Positions 1 through 6,896 of a DNA stretch of 64,000 nt are shown here, in pieces. The stretch is from Nitrospira sp. (GTDB lineage: Bacteria > Nitrospirota > Nitrospiria > Nitrospirales > Nitrospiraceae). The translations under genes and the position numbers were made by a program. The DNA lies in NCBI GenBank assembly GCA_030123625.1, contig CP126121.1, positions 4,070,179 through 4,134,178 of the forward strand, read 5' to 3'. The notes beneath the pieces are model-generated. The model had not been told where the DNA came from. It saw nothing but the letters and a program-made list of their open reading frames with translations, and made no database searches. Within the stretch, counting starts at the first letter, position 1, and each line of letters opens with the position of its first letter.

Positions 1-152
1 CCAGATTCATCTATGACGCGTACGTGACCGTGCTTGAGTGCTCTTGTATCGGGGAGAGAGACGTAGATCTTGCGTTTTTCAAGAGCGGCTGTGTAGCCCT
101 TGTTCTCAATGCAAATGAGAAAACGAGAAGTGGCACGTGTCGGTTTTGGCAT
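1..152 (-). CDS. Conserved hypothetical protein, cut by window edge
   Basis: An open frame begins with ATG at 152-150 and runs off the left edge without a stop. It reads MPKPTRATSRFLICIENKGY and continues into a segment with KRKIYVSLPDTRALKHGH. The composition and clean start suggest a real gene, but I do not recognise a domain. It lies 10 nt downstream of the next gene on the same strand, so the two probably form one transcript. The C-terminus lies outside the window, so family length cannot be judged. Confidence 0.6.
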   Translation of the reverse strand, partial: MPKPTRATSRFLICIENKGYTAALEKRKIYVSLPDTRALKHGHVRVIDES

Positions 153-162
153 AATGGTGTCC

Positions 163-393
163 TCAGAGTAGTTGCTTGATCTTGTATTCCTTCCGGCCTA
201 TCCCCGTGGCTTCGTACCAATGAATTTCGGCGACGTGGACGGAGCCATCTGAGAGGCGAATCTTAGCAATGCCCTTTCGCTTCCGCCACCGTCCTTTGCC
301 ATAGAACTTGCGAAGCCTGGCAATCTCGCGAATTCGAGACCCAACCGCAAATGTTTCGATCTGCGTGATCGGGTCCAGCAATTCGAAATGCAC
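163..393 (-). CDS. Small basic hypothetical protein
   Basis: A 76-residue protein with a GTG start (HFELLDPITQIETFAVGSRI after the initiator). It is rich in Arg and Lys in the middle (RLRKFYGKGRWRKRKG) and ends with a beta-like segment (VHVAEIHWYEATGIG). The pattern resembles a small SH3-like or nucleic-acid-contacting fold, but this is only an impression and no family was recognised. It sits just upstream of the edge gene on the same strand. An alternative reading frame starting at 422 overlaps it and looks less protein-like. Confidence 0.55.
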   Translation of the reverse strand: MHFELLDPITQIETFAVGSRIREIARLRKFYGKGRWRKRKGIAKIRLSDGSVHVAEIHWYEATGIGRKEYKIKQLL

Positions 394-617
394 GGTGTCA
401 TGGTCCCAAAGTTACATGGCATCAGTCAACGAGAAAAGATGCTGGAAGCTGTGTGGTGAACTGAGCCGGAGGGCGTGGTGGCTGCTGGGAAGGGCGGAGG
501 GTGAGGCCGACCGTCGGTGTATGTTATGTATGGTTCAAGATCTTGTATCTATAAAGAGGAGGTCTTGCATCATGGCGGCACGGGAGCTGGACAGATCGCA
601 AAGATTCGGGTCTTGAA
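394..617. other. Gap without a supported gene
   Basis: No convincing reading frame, tRNA or terminator was found here. Part of it may be unrecognisable decayed 3' sequence of the creA remnant: on the minus strand a stretch reading QLPCRHDARPPLYRY near 540-590 distantly recalls the CreA C-terminal pattern, but this is weak. Confidence 0.4.
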
Positions 618-920
618 TCAAGAAGACCGGAGATCAGCTCGGGTCGTCCCGTTCCTCCGGTCATCAACCCGAACAGTTGAGAGGGCCACGAGCCCGCATT
701 GTGCCAATCCGACCATTCCTTTCAAGCTGCCTTTTTTGATCGATTCAGATAACACGTGATGCCTTCAATCTTTGGGTCGTCAAACGCTTCAACCACAATT
801 TTGTGATCCGGCCCCCAACCATTTGAATTCCGTGTCGACACTCCCAATTTCCTCAGCATGGCTTGCCGACACGATCGTCGCGCAACAGAGCAACGTGATC
901 ACAAAGATGTTTGTCTTCAT
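618..920 (-). pseudogene. creA: creA remnant (CreA family), two frameshifts
   Basis: Reading the minus strand from ATG at 920 gives a signal peptide ending SASHA, then [14 protein letters not shown], matching the start of mature CreA, a small periplasmic protein of unknown function. The frame then breaks in a run of five G (plus strand near 811-815). One frame over it continues [17 protein letters not shown] and [10 protein letters not shown]. It breaks again in a run of six A (plus-strand T run near 732-737), resumes as [11 protein letters not shown], and loses similarity before a stop at 618-620. A Shine-Dalgarno-like GGGAGA precedes the start. Both breaks are single-base changes in homopolymers. 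The missing C-terminal half shows the gene is decayed and not simply misread. Confidence 0.75.
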
Positions 921-1180
921 TGAGGCATTCTCCCGTTATGGTGAGCTGTAACTCCATGTAACCTATAACGGGGGGGAGATATGCTCGAACGCAAGGGATT
1001 CTGACTGAGACTACACTGGTGCAGTGAAGGAAATAATCGGGGAGTGAAGCCTAATCACTGCCGTAGTTTTTCGATCAGTACAGCATTGTAGAGCGTTCAA
1101 CTACGAAGAACGAGGGTCTCAGGCGTGGTATCTGCGGGGGGGATTGTAAGACCTGAAGTTACTGAGACTTCTGACTCTCT
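921..1180. other. Intergenic region upstream of creA remnant
   Basis: The stretch contains an imperfect inverted repeat (CCGTTAT near 933-939 and ATAACGG near 965-971) flanking the upstream region of the creA remnant. No open frame of interest or structured RNA was recognised. Confidence 0.4.
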
Positions 1181-1783
1181 TTAATCCTTCGGCGGAATTT
1201 GGCCAGCTGTGCATGCGAAGTGGGAAGGAATCTCTAGCTGCCCGGATGAGCGGAAGCCCCATGCGGTGGCAAGGGCTTGGCAAGTCAGGTTCTGAAAGGT
1301 CTGGTCATTACGTTCGACGCAGTGCGGGTAATGGGCGTTGCCTCGGAGGACGCCTTCTCCACGTTCCACTGAAAGGCCTCGCACATCGACAGTGATGTTG
1401 AAGAGTGCGCCGCAGTTCGGCTGAATTAATGCCCCTTCCTTCAGTGCTTCCCCCTCTAGAACGAGCACAAACTCTGCATTCGCCTCTGACGCGACTGCAA
1501 GCGCCCCCTGACGATCCGATGAAGTGTAGGGAATCCGAGGCTGCATCAGGATGTTTGAATAGTGATGAGATCGAAGCCATTCTTCAGCTACGTGGGCCAG
1601 GATAGGATCTCCCCAGATGAGGATGCGCTGCCGCTCACTGGGCAAAAGCGTATGGGAGCCGCTGGTGATTGCAAAGTGGACGCCGGAGGGAGGCGGTTTA
1701 GAGAAACATCCTCCAAGAATGAGCAGCGTGGAGACCACACACATCAGCGAGATGAACGAGCCGATGCGATACTGTTGTTTCAC
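1181..1783 (-). CDS. Putative outer-membrane or periplasmic lipoprotein
   Basis: About 200 residues from a GTG start that gives an n-region KQQYR, a hydrophobic stretch (SFISLMCVVSTLLIL) and a lipobox LGGC, so the protein should be lipid-anchored. A longer frame exists back to 2014 but its first 77 residues look random and would bury the signal peptide. An ATG 13 codons further in is a second possible start. The mature part holds a segment with an ILIWGDPILAHVAEEWL pattern and four Cys residues in the C-terminal half (NCGALF, PHCVER, LTCQAL, FACTAG) that could form disulfides. No family was recognised with confidence. It is flanked by the creA remnant and the higBA pair. Confidence 0.55.
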   Translation of the reverse strand: MKQQYRIGSFISLMCVVSTLLILGGCFSKPPPSGVHFAITSGSHTLLPSERQRILIWGDPILAHVAEEWLRSHHYSNILMQPRIPYTSSDRQGALAVASEANAEFVLVLEGEALKEGALIQPNCGALFNITVDVRGLSVERGEGVLRGNAHYPHCVERNDQTFQNLTCQALATAWGFRSSGQLEIPSHFACTAGQIPPKD

Positions 1784-2001
1784 AACCTGAGAGTATGACA
1801 AAGAGGAATGACGTGAAAGGTAATCAAGACGATGAGGAACACATGGCTCTTGTCCCCAGAGGAGTGCGATTGAGCAGTGCTTCACTCGAAAGCACCTCTG
1901 GGAGGCTTGGTTCGAGGCTCGCACAAACAAGGCAAGGGGAAATGAGATTGGAGGGCATGGCGTCTGCGAGAGGGAGCTGAGGCAAAACCGAGCTCTCATT
2001 C

Positions 2002-2047
2002 CCGGGTCATGCACAATTCAAGATCCGACCCCTCTATTTCGACCCCT
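2002..2047. repeat. REP-like GGGTC/GACCC element
   Basis: The stretch contains GGGTCATGCACAATTCAAGA followed by TCCGACCCCTC and a further GACCCC. GGGTC at 2004-2008 pairs with GACCC at 2028-2032. Sequences of this kind (AATTCAAGATC next to GACCCC) resemble REP elements associated with IS200-like REP transposases. No transposase is present here, so this would be a stranded copy. Confidence 0.4.
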
Positions 2048-2061
2048 GAAGTCCGGAGCGT

Positions 2062-2361
2062 TCAAGCCGGTAGCAACGAATCTTTGACACGCCGGACCTT
2101 GATTTTTCCAGCGTATTTTTCCGCCTGCGCCAAGTCATAGGCCGCTTGCATCCGCAACCAAGTTTCGGCGCCGCTACCGAAGGCTTTCTCAAGTCGGATT
2201 GCCATTTCTGCTGAAATCCCAGCCTTGCCGCTCACCAGATTATTCATGGCTTGCCGGGTGACACCGAGCACCTTTGCTCCTTCTGCTACCGAGAGTCCCA
2301 GCGGTTCGAGGCAGTCGTATCGAACCGATAGTCCCGGATGAGGTGGGTTCTTCATGCGCAT
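2062..2361 (-). CDS. higA: HigA-family antitoxin
   Basis: A 99-residue XRE-type DNA-binding protein. It has the HigA signature: PPHPG near the N-terminus, then a helix-turn-helix (LSVAEGAKVLGVTRQAMNNL) at about residues 23-42, followed by ISAEMAIRLEKAFG and a TWLRMQAAYDL segment. Antitoxins of this family bind the cognate HigB toxin and repress the shared promoter. The start codon lies 11 nt downstream of the higB stop, giving the toxin-first order typical of higBA. Length matches the family. The operator is probably the inverted repeat at 2683-2701. Confidence 0.9.
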   Translation of the reverse strand: MRMKNPPHPGLSVRYDCLEPLGLSVAEGAKVLGVTRQAMNNLVSGKAGISAEMAIRLEKAFGSGAETWLRMQAAYDLAQAEKYAGKIKVRRVKDSLLPA

Positions 2362-2372
2362 GGTTGTTTCTC

Positions 2373-2651
2373 CTAACGGTAGTCAATGAGATCTACGTCG
2401 TATGCACTACCATTCTCGAAGCGGAAAACGATCCACCAGTTACCGGACACGGTCACGGACCAGAATCCGTCCAGCTCTCCCTTCAAGGGATGAAGCCTGT
2501 AGCCCGGTAATCCCATGTCTTGTACCGTCATAGCCTCGTTCAGCCTCGCCAAGATTCGTGCGATCTTATCAACTTGTGAAGAGGGCAGCTTTCGGCGATC
2601 ATTGTCATCGAAGAATCTTGCGAGCCCCTTGTGCCTGAAATGTTCGATCAC
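2373..2651 (-). CDS. higB: HigB-family toxin (RelE-like mRNA interferase)
   Basis: A 92-residue RelE/HigB-fold protein with a GTG start. Family features visible are the N-terminal IEHFRHKGLARFF, the central LPGYRLHPLKGELDGFWSV and the C-terminal WWIVFRFENGSAYDVDLIDY. HigB toxins cleave mRNA on the ribosome. The gene precedes higA on the same strand with 11 nt between them. Everything about length and order is normal for a type II toxin-antitoxin module, and nothing suggests decay. Confidence 0.9.
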   Translation of the reverse strand: MIEHFRHKGLARFFDDNDRRKLPSSQVDKIARILARLNEAMTVQDMGLPGYRLHPLKGELDGFWSVTVSGNWWIVFRFENGSAYDVDLIDYR

Positions 2652-2682
2652 GTTTAAACATCTTGCGCGTGCTCGACATTTC

Positions 2683-2701
2683 TGTCAAGTATGACTTGAC
2701 A
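2683..2701 (-). promoter_or_regulatory. higBA promoter/operator inverted repeat
   Basis: TGTCAAG at 2683-2689 and CTTGACA at 2695-2701 form a perfect 7-bp inverted repeat with a 5-bp spacer, 32 nt upstream of the higB start. Read on the minus strand it supplies a TTGACA -35 hexamer (2688-2683) followed after 17 nt by a weak -10 (CAAGAT). A repressor site overlapping the -35 box fits autoregulation by HigA. A TTGACA also points the other way. Confidence 0.5.
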
Positions 2702-2933
2702 TGGGCCATAACTGACATTTCACGCTCGACGCCTCTTCGAGAACGTGAAATTGCTGAGGCGCGCGTGAAGGAGTCAAACGTGCAGACACATGATCAACTC
2801 GGCAAGAAGCTTCTGCGGCGACGTGGGGTTCGGGCAGAAGTCCACAGAAAACATGGGGCTAAATAAGAGTCGAGTCTTGGGAATCTGTGTCATGAATGTC
2901 GGCCGCTGACTGAGCGACCTCTTCGTCAGAGGT

Positions 2934-2962
2934 TTGTTCCTGTTCCTTCCGGATGCTATCCT
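2934..2962 (+). promoter_or_regulatory. Possible sigma-70 promoter for cytochrome b operon
   Basis: TTGTTC at 2934-2939 and TATCCT at 2957-2962 are separated by 17 bp. The distance to the ATG at 2992 would leave a leader of roughly 22 nt. The match to consensus is only moderate. Confidence 0.35.
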
Positions 2963-2991
2963 GAGCTAACTCTTTCTCGGAAGTCTACGAC

Positions 2992-3891
2992 ATGGCGGAC
3001 ACGAGCGGCCCGCATTCTTATTTGGACTCTGCGTCGAGCGAAGTCGAGCACGCGCTTTCTCCACCTTCCTCGTTCGACTCGCGTGCTGTCGATATGGTGA
3101 TATGGACCTATCGCCATACGCTGCCGGTCCGGCTGGCGCACTGGGTCAATGCGCTATGCCTGATCGTCCTCGTCATGAGCGGACTCCAAATCTTCAATGC
3201 TCACCCGGCTCTCTATTGGGGAGATCGGTCGGATCGGAATGACGCGCTGCTGTCCATCCGTCCGGTGCAGACCGAGACCGGTGAAATCAAAGGTATCACG
3301 ACGATCTTCGGCCATTCCTTCGAGACCACCGGCCTGCTCGGGTATTCGGATCACCGAGGACGCGCGTTTCCGGTCTGGGCCACGCTGCCCGGTCCGCAGT
3401 GGCTTGCCATGGGTCGGCAGTGGCATCTGTTTTTTGCGTGGATGTTTGTGATCACGGGTGTGTTCTTCGTCTGCTATGGTCTGCTGAGCCGGCATCTGTC
3501 CCGTGATCTCCTGCCGACGACGGTCGATCTTCGTCACATCGGACGGGCCGTGAAGAGCCATCTGTTCTTGCGGCATTCCAAAGAGGAGGCGGCCACACGG
3601 TATAATGTGTTGCAGAAGCTGGCGTATCTCGTGGTATTGGCCGTGCTCGCGCCGGTTATCGTATTGACGGGGGTCGGCATGTCGCCCATGATCGATGCCG
3701 CGTTCCCGTGGCTGCTCCCACTGTTCGGTGGGCGACAGAGTGCGCGCACGCTCCACTTCATCGCCTGCTTTGCCTTTGTGGGTTTCGTCGCGGTGCACGT
3801 TCTCCAGGTCGTCATGACGGGATTCGTCAACAATATGCGCTCGATGATCACCGGCTGGTTTGCCGTCAAAGGAGGCCGCCATGACACGTAA
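2992..3891 (+). CDS. Membrane cytochrome b561-family protein
   Basis: A 299-residue integral membrane protein of the Ni/Fe-hydrogenase / thiosulfate-reductase cytochrome b type. After about 33 polar residues it reads YRHTLPVRLAHWVNALCLIV, the usual haem-ligating first helix, followed by helices near residues 140-165 (WHLFFAWMFVITGVFFVCYG), 210-230 and 255-285, with His residues at HF and HVLQVV positions. Such subunits anchor a periplasmic oxidoreductase and exchange electrons with the quinone pool. It overlaps the next gene, a molybdopterin protein, by 11 nt, so the two very likely form one enzyme complex. An internal ATG at residue 34 is an alternative start. Confidence 0.85.
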   Translation: MADTSGPHSYLDSASSEVEHALSPPSSFDSRAVDMVIWTYRHTLPVRLAHWVNALCLIVLVMSGLQIFNAHPALYWGDRSDRNDALLSIRPVQTETGEIKGITTIFGHSFETTGLLGYSDHRGRAFPVWATLPGPQWLAMGRQWHLFFAWMFVITGVFFVCYGLLSRHLSRDLLPTTVDLRHIGRAVKSHLFLRHSKEEAATRYNVLQKLAYLVVLAVLAPVIVLTGVGMSPMIDAAFPWLLPLFGGRQSARTLHFIACFAFVGFVAVHVLQVVMTGFVNNMRSMITGWFAVKGGRHDT

Positions 3892-4648
3892 CAAGCTTGG
3901 ACGCCGTCAGCTCTTGAAGGCCGCCGCTGGTGCCGCGGGCATCATGGCCGGTTCCGGCTGTGACAATCTTTCACGCAGCGAATGGGTCCGGCGGTTGCTC
4001 GGCCACACGGAAGCCTTGACCGAGCGCGTGCAGCGTGCGCTGACACCGGCGACCGCGCTGGCCAAGGAATATGAAGAGCGCGACATCTCGGCAGTCTTTC
4101 CGCCCAACGGCAACACGCATCCGGGAACCTCGGATTACGTTGCCAAGGCAGAGCGCGACTTCGCCGATTGGCGAATCGTTGTCACGGGTCTTATCGCCAA
4201 ACCCGCGACATGGTCGCTCGCCGAACTCCGCGCCATGCCGTCGCGCACACAAATTACCAGGCATGATTGTGTGGAGGGATGGAGCGCCATCGGCAAATGG
4301 ACGGGCGTGCCTCTGGGAGATCTCATGCATTTGGTCGAACCGCTGCCGGAGGCCCAATACATCGTGTTCTACTGCGCCGACATCGACGATGAAGGCGTTC
4401 CCTACTATGAAAGCGTCGCCCTGCAGGATGCCTATCACCCCCAGACGCTTCTGGCGTACGATCTGAACGGAACGCCGCTCGACATTCCTCACGGCGCGCC
4501 GATTCGCCTACGGATCGAACGCCAATTGGGCTACAAACACGCGAAGTATGTGATGGGCCTGGAACTCGTCGCCTCGCTGGCCGGTATCGGCGGCGGGAAG
4601 GGCGGCTACTGGGAAGACCAAGGCTATGAATGGTACGCCGGCATTTAA
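3881..4648 (+). CDS. Tat-exported molybdopterin oxidoreductase (sulfite oxidase-like)
   Basis: A 255-residue protein of the sulfite oxidase / MsrP (YedY) molybdopterin superfamily. The chosen ATG gives a twin-arginine signal (GRRQLLKAAAGAAG), while an upstream in-frame ATG at 3860 adds seven residues inside the previous gene. The signal ends MAGSGC, a weak lipobox, so lipid anchoring is possible. The core holds WSLAELRAMP and ITRHDCVEGWSAIGKWTG, whose Cys is the expected molybdenum ligand, and a C-terminal GYKHAKYVMGLELV. The substrate cannot be told from sequence. Overlap with the cytochrome b gene implies a membrane-bound quinone-linked pair. Confidence 0.88.
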   Translation: MTRNKLGRRQLLKAAAGAAGIMAGSGCDNLSRSEWVRRLLGHTEALTERVQRALTPATALAKEYEERDISAVFPPNGNTHPGTSDYVAKAERDFADWRIVVTGLIAKPATWSLAELRAMPSRTQITRHDCVEGWSAIGKWTGVPLGDLMHLVEPLPEAQYIVFYCADIDDEGVPYYESVALQDAYHPQTLLAYDLNGTPLDIPHGAPIRLRIERQLGYKHAKYVMGLELVASLAGIGGGKGGYWEDQGYEWYAGI

Positions 4649-4920
4649 TCACACCAAAGTATCTCAGCCTGTCCGGCGTCACACGAAAATCAACGAACAC
4701 CTCGCAAAGCGCATTCTGAAGATATTGAGCAATCCGTGATTCCGTTTCTTGCCCCTTGTGTACGGTCAGCGAGCAGGGGAAAGTATCTGGTTGCCTCGTA
4801 ATGCCTCGCCCTTGCATATCAAACTAGCATCTCCGTAGAATACGTTTTTCCTCTGTAAGCCATTGGCTTTCTGTATGATTCAGATCGCTAGGCTGCCGAA
4901 GGACAAATGGTCAAATTCCT

Positions 4921-6819
4921 ATGAAGGTTGAGTATTCGAAAGGAAATCGGGCATCGAAAGAGCTGATTCAGCTTCACCGCCGGACCTTCCTTGAGGCCGG
5001 AGGCCGGAAGATGAAGGTCATGCTGATCTTCCCGCCGGACTGGTATCCCTCAGAACCTTATCTTTCTCTTCCCTCCCTGACTGCCGTCCTCCGCCAAGCC
5101 GGGCATACGGTCATTCAAAAAGACATCAATTGTGAGATGTGGGACTGGTACTTCAGCGAGGAGTTTCTGAAGAAGGTCCTGCGCCGAGTGCCGCAACAAT
5201 TGGATCGGCTCCGCAAGCTGGCGAAGAAGCGGGATTTGGCCGAGTGGGAGATGGATGTGCAGCTGGCGCTCTGCGATGTGACACGCCCTCGAATGGAAAC
5301 ACTGATTCGGAATGCGGATGAGGCAAAGTACATCGTCAGGAATGAGAAGTTTTACGACATCGACCAGTTAGAATGGGCGATCCAAGTCTTTCGCGAGGTC
5401 ACATCGGTCATTTCTTTAGTCTATGCCCCGGCGCGGATCTGCATGCCGCCGATGGAGACGGATCTGTCGTACAAGCCCTACATCTCGATGGACGTGATGG
5501 ATGCCGTGCAGGATGAGCAGGTCAACGTGTACCGAGACGTGTTCGACCATTTAGTCAAGCCGGTGATTCAGGCTGAGCAGCCGGACGTGGTCGGGATCTC
5601 GATTGTCCTGCAGCAGCAGATGTTTTCGACCATGACCTTCTGCGCTCTCATCAAGCAGCACTTCCCTCACATCCACGTTACGATCGGCGGCAATACGGTC
5701 ACCCGCCTGCGCGATGTGCTGCCGCAGTCGCCGCTCTTTCAGTATTTCGACAGCGCCGTGGTGTACGAAGGGGAGACGGCGTTCACGCAATTGGTCGAAG
5801 CGGTCGGCGCCGAGCAGAGTTTGGCCAATGTGCCGAATACGATCTCTAAGGACGAGACAGGCATCCATGTATCGCCGCTGAGTTATGCGGAGGATATGGC
5901 CGCGCTGCCTCCGCCGGATTTCGACGGATTGCCGCTGGAGAAATATTTCGTCCCCACGCGCGTTTTGCCTTATTTGGCGACGCGAGGATGTTACTGGGGG
6001 CGCTGCGAGTTCTGCGACCACGGCGAAGGCTATACCGCGGGCTATCGGTCGAAGAAGATTCAGGACATTCTCGCCGACATCACCTATCTGCGCGACAAGT
6101 ACGGCGCCAAACATTTTCACTTTACCGACGAGTCCTATCCGCCGGCGCTGTTCCGCAAGCTCTCTCGAGGATTGCTCGAGAGCAACATGGATATCTTCTG
6201 GACGACGCACATGCGGTTCGAGAAAAGTCTGCTGGAAGACGCCGTCTGGCAGGACGCGAAGGAATCGGGCTGCCGCTATCTGCACTTCGGCTACGAGTCC
6301 GGCGTCGAGCGGGTGCTCCAGCTGATGGACAAGGCGACGACGGCGGAGGTGATGACGAAGCACCTGAAGCTGACGGCGGAGGCCGGCATCTGGAACCACT
6401 GTATGGGCTTCTTCGGCTTTCCCGGCGAGACGAAGGAAGAAGCATGGCAGTCGGTGCAATTCCTCGAGCAGAATAAGGACCATGTCCACTCATTGGGGTT
6501 TGGGACGTTCGATCTGGGGCGGCATAACCCTGTAGCGAAACATCCCGAGAAGTGGGGCGTGACGGCATACAAGAATCCGGAATGGGATTTGGCGTTGGAC
6601 TACTACTACACGGTGAAGAACGGCATGAGCATTGAGGAGGCGGAGCGGGTGTTCGAGCAGTTCGAGCGGAACCACAATCCCGGCTGGGACTTGCGCCTCT
6701 ATATTCGTGAATATATCTTTCTCTATATCTCAAGATTCGGCTTAGGGAAGCTGTCTGACCTTCAGTATCGATCGGTTAAAACGGCTGGAGTTACGCCGAC
6801 GCTTGCAGGAAAGATGTGA
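4921..6819 (+). CDS. B12-binding-domain radical SAM protein, paralog 1
   Basis: A 632-residue protein. Residues about 31-310 form a cobalamin-binding-like Rossmann region (KVMLIFPPDWYPSEPYLSLP; PDVVGISI; ITIGGN pattern). The usual DxHxxG His is replaced (KDINCEMW), so His-on B12 binding is doubtful. The radical SAM core starts near residue 355 with TRGCYWGRCEFCDHG, a CX4CX2C spacing and not the common CX3CX2C. Later landmarks are HFTDESYPPALF and MGFFGFPGETKEEA. A second ATG at codon 31 could be the start. The paralog follows after 77 nt that hold a hairpin repeat. Substrate unknown. Confidence 0.85.
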   Translation: MKVEYSKGNRASKELIQLHRRTFLEAGGRKMKVMLIFPPDWYPSEPYLSLPSLTAVLRQAGHTVIQKDINCEMWDWYFSEEFLKKVLRRVPQQLDRLRKLAKKRDLAEWEMDVQLALCDVTRPRMETLIRNADEAKYIVRNEKFYDIDQLEWAIQVFREVTSVISLVYAPARICMPPMETDLSYKPYISMDVMDAVQDEQVNVYRDVFDHLVKPVIQAEQPDVVGISIVLQQQMFSTMTFCALIKQHFPHIHVTIGGNTVTRLRDVLPQSPLFQYFDSAVVYEGETAFTQLVEAVGAEQSLANVPNTISKDETGIHVSPLSYAEDMAALPPPDFDGLPLEKYFVPTRVLPYLATRGCYWGRCEFCDHGEGYTAGYRSKKIQDILADITYLRDKYGAKHFHFTDESYPPALFRKLSRGLLESNMDIFWTTHMRFEKSLLEDAVWQDAKESGCRYLHFGYESGVERVLQLMDKATTAEVMTKHLKLTAEAGIWNHCMGFFGFPGETKEEAWQSVQFLEQNKDHVHSLGFGTFDLGRHNPVAKHPEKWGVTAYKNPEWDLALDYYYTVKNGMSIEEAERVFEQFERNHNPGWDLRLYIREYIFLYISRFGLGKLSDLQYRSVKTAGVTPTLAGKM

Positions 6820-6825
6820 TGATAT

Positions 6826-6892
6826 CGTAAGGGGTAAGGCGTAAGGGGTGAGAAGGAGTAACGCCCTAACGCCTCACCCTTCACGCCTAACG
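6826..6892. repeat. Heptad-repeat hairpin, GTAAGG(C/G) type
   Basis: The left arm is a run of 7-bp units (CGTAAGG, GGTAAGG, CGTAAGG, GGTGAGA) and the right arm a run of complementary units (AACGCCT, CACCCTT, CACGCCT), giving an imperfect long hairpin between the two radical SAM genes. The same type occurs at 11932-12011 and 36242-36334. Confidence 0.7.
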
Positions 6893-6896
6893 AAAA

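Larger units (their letters stand above)
2652..2991. other. Intergenic region between higBA and cytochrome b gene
   Basis: It contains the higBA operator and a possible plus-strand promoter at 2934-2962. A 67-codon open frame at 2663-2866 has no recognisable content, no convincing ribosome site, and begins inside the operator, so it is not called. Confidence 0.5.

Noticed and set aside
2663..2866. 67-codon plus-strand open frame next to higBA
   Set aside because: It begins inside the higBA operator, lacks a ribosome site and has no recognisable protein pattern.
4651..4817. Minus-strand frame with protein-like text (LTVHKGQETESRIAQYLQNA)
   Set aside because: It runs on into the antisense of the molybdopterin gene and has no family match I can name. 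At most it is a gene remnant.
5551..6489. 312-codon antisense frame inside radical SAM paralog 1
   Set aside because: High-GC antisense shadow of a clear gene, with no domain pattern of its own. Similar long antisense frames occur inside argC, argJ and the toxin genes.
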